6,731 bases of DNA from Burkholderiaceae bacterium (GTDB taxonomy: Bacteria > Pseudomonadota > Gammaproteobacteria > Burkholderiales > Burkholderiaceae), in assembly GCA_022701845.1 (NCBI GenBank), contig JAKONS010000238.1:1-6731 (forward strand). The letters are read 5' to 3'. A model generated the notes under the pieces. That model saw only the letters and a list, made by a program, of their open reading frames with translations. It ran no database searches and had not been told where the DNA came from. The position numbers were made by a program, and so were the translations under genes. This document shows, piece by piece, positions 5,884-6,731 of this stretch (position 1 is its first letter; the number at the start of each line of letters is the position of its first letter).

Positions 5884-6165
5884 TCAGCCGGGGCCGGGCT
5901 GCGAAGGCCGGCCGATCCTGATCGGCCCGCCGGGGCTGGTCGCGTCCACCGCCACCCCGCCCCGGGTCACCCGCACCCGCTGCGCCTGCGCCAGTTCCTG
6001 CGCCACCGCACGCACCTGCGGCATCAGCTCGCGCCAGGGGCCGGCGTCGCCCTCCAGGCTGCGCGCCACCTCCGACGGGCAGATGGTCGCGCCGGGCTTG
6101 CGCTTGTCGAGCAGTGCGAAGACTTCCGCCTCGATCGCCTCGCGTGAGGATGCCACCGGCGCCAC
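5884..6165 (-). CDS. DUF3253 domain protein
   Basis: This 93-residue soluble protein matches the DUF3253 pattern: REAIEAEVFALLDKRKPGAT, then ICPSEVARSLEG (28-39), then GPWRELMPQVRAVAQELAQA (42-61), RVRVTRGGVAVD (63-74) and GPIRIGRP. The arrangement of helices followed by a short beta pair suggests a small winged-helix fold, but the biochemical role is unknown to me. The start is GTG 6163-6165. A strong GGGGAG lies 6 bases before it, and it begins 2 bases after the stop of the upstream LysR gene. A longer frame starting at 6228 would run inside that gene and adds only Gly/Arg-rich shadow sequence. The last residues (PSQPGPG) are a short tail. It converges on the DadA-like gene with 18 bases between them, and no clear terminator is visible there. 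Confidence 0.83.
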   Translation of the reverse strand: MAPVASSREAIEAEVFALLDKRKPGATICPSEVARSLEGDAGPWRELMPQVRAVAQELAQAQRVRVTRGGVAVDATSPGGPIRIGRPSQPGPG

Positions 6166-6167
6166 GG

Positions 6168-6731
6168 CTATCTCCCCGCCTCGGCCGCGCCGGCCGCCTG
6201 CGCCCAGGCTGGCGGATGCCGCGCCCACTCCTTCAGGAACTCCAGCAGGTGCCGCACCCGCGTCGGCATGTTGCGGCGGGTGGAGAACACCACATTGATG
6301 TCCATCTCCTCCGGCCGCTCGCCCGGCAGCAGCGCTTCCAGCGTGCCGGCCTGCAGCTCCTGCGACACCATGTAGTGCGGGTGCACCGAGATACCGGCGC
6401 CCAGCAGCGCGGCCTGTTTCAGCGCGTCGCCCAGGTTGGAGCGCACGGTGCCGCGCACCCGGATCTCCTGCGGCGGGTCGCCCTGGAAACGCCAGATGCC
6501 GGACTCCGATTTCACCGTGTGCACCAGACAGTTGTGGCGCTCCAGATCCGCCGCCACCGTCGGCCGGCCATAGCGGCGCAGGTAGGCGGGCGCGGCCACC
6601 ACCACCTGGGCCGACGTCATCAGCGACTGCGCCACATAGCTGGCGTCCTGCAGCGACGGGGCGATGCGGATCGACAGGTCCAGCGCTTCGGCCACCAGGT
6701 CGGAGCGGCCGTCGTCGTGCACCACGGTGAC
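6168..6731 (-). CDS. LysR-type transcriptional regulator, C-terminal part (gene runs off the window)
   Basis: 187 residues are visible, all from the effector-binding domain; the N-terminal helix-turn-helix lies beyond the window edge. The fragment reads DLVAEALDLSIRIAPSLQDA, SYVAQSLMTSAQVVVAAPAY, LRRYGRPTVAADLERHNCL and later GAGISVHPHYMVSQELQAGT. These are standard landmarks of the CrgA-like group of LysR proteins (DLxIRI, the Val-Ala-Pro-x-Tyr-Leu strand, the H-x-C-L loop, GxGI.xxP). A full-length member has about 300 residues, so roughly 110 are missing. The stop is TAG at 6168-6170, and the DUF3253 gene follows 2 bases later, so the two are probably cotranscribed. The target genes are not identifiable here, and nothing links it specifically to the dehydrogenase genes. 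Confidence 0.9.
   Translation of the reverse strand, partial: VTVVHDDGRSDLVAEALDLSIRIAPSLQDASYVAQSLMTSAQVVVAAPAYLRRYGRPTVAADLERHNCLVHTVKSESGIWRFQGDPPQEIRVRGTVRSNLGDALKQAALLGAGISVHPHYMVSQELQAGTLEALLPGERPEEMDINVVFSTRRNMPTRVRHLLEFLKEWARHPPAWAQAAGAAEAGR
6172..6177 (-). promoter_or_regulatory. ribosome binding site deciding the DUF3253 start
   Basis: The minus strand reads GGGGAG 6 bases before GTG 6163-6165 and overlaps the last codons of the LysR gene. It fixes the short, 93-residue version of the DUF3253 protein and indicates transcription together with the LysR gene. Confidence 0.65.

Noticed and set aside
5866..5901. Terminator between the DadA-like and DUF3253 genes
   Set aside because: Only a short CAGCC-N7-GGCTG dyad (5885-5901) is visible. 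It lies within the DUF3253 gene and has no T-tract.
4521..5921. 466-codon plus-strand frame overlapping the DadA-like gene
   Set aside because: It is an out-of-frame Arg/Pro/Ala shadow of a gene with clear FAD motifs. Only its start near 4647 was kept, as an alternative N-terminus.
1..6731. CRISPR arrays, tRNA or rRNA genes, insertion sequences, attachment sites, riboswitches
   Set aside because: I saw no spaced direct repeats, tRNA-like cloverleaf, rRNA sequence, transposase motif or terminal inverted repeats while reading both strands.

Overview
The window is about 70% GC. Its genes are tightly packed, G/C dominates third codon positions, and long spurious open frames lie opposite the real genes. 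Together with a Bug-type (TctC-like) periplasmic receptor and two LysR regulators, this suggests a betaproteobacterium of the order Burkholderiales. The assignment is an inference from style and gene content; there is no rRNA or other marker gene.

Layout. Positions 1-149 hold the last codons of an unidentified plus-strand gene. Two small conserved genes of unknown function follow on the minus strand: a DUF2256 putative zinc-binding protein (206-400) and a 108-residue protein (410-736). The central block, about 702-5865, looks like one catabolic module. On the minus strand, in transcription order, are a LysR regulator (3613-4530), a Bug/TctC solute receptor (2533-3537), a 101-residue [2Fe-2S] protein (2222-2527) and a 507-residue FAD/NAD(P)-type oxidoreductase with a C-terminal BFD-like [2Fe-2S] domain (702-2225). 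A DadA/HcnC-type FAD oxidoreductase (about 4675-5865) is divergent from the regulator. The region between the divergent genes carries a perfect 6-bp dyad with an 11-bp spacer, of the LysR T-N11-A type. To the right, on the minus strand, are a DUF3253 protein (5884-6165) and the C-terminal part of a second LysR regulator (6168-6731).

How it may work together. The two FAD proteins and the small [2Fe-2S] protein match the three components of the HcnABC / opine oxidase / D-hydroxyproline dehydrogenase group, which oxidise a secondary or primary amine of an amino acid or opine and pass electrons to the respiratory chain. Here the small and BFD-containing subunits are encoded with a periplasmic receptor, the DadA-like subunit is divergent, and the regulator sits between them. 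I infer an inducible uptake-and-oxidation module for an amino acid- or opine-like compound. The substrate cannot be read from the sequence.

The block is flanked by DUF2256 and DUF3253 genes. As I recall, these domains also occur fused in one protein in other proteobacteria, so the catabolic block may have been inserted between partners that belong together. There is no tRNA, rRNA, CRISPR array, transposase or recognisable attachment site. No stretch over 300 bases lacks a gene.
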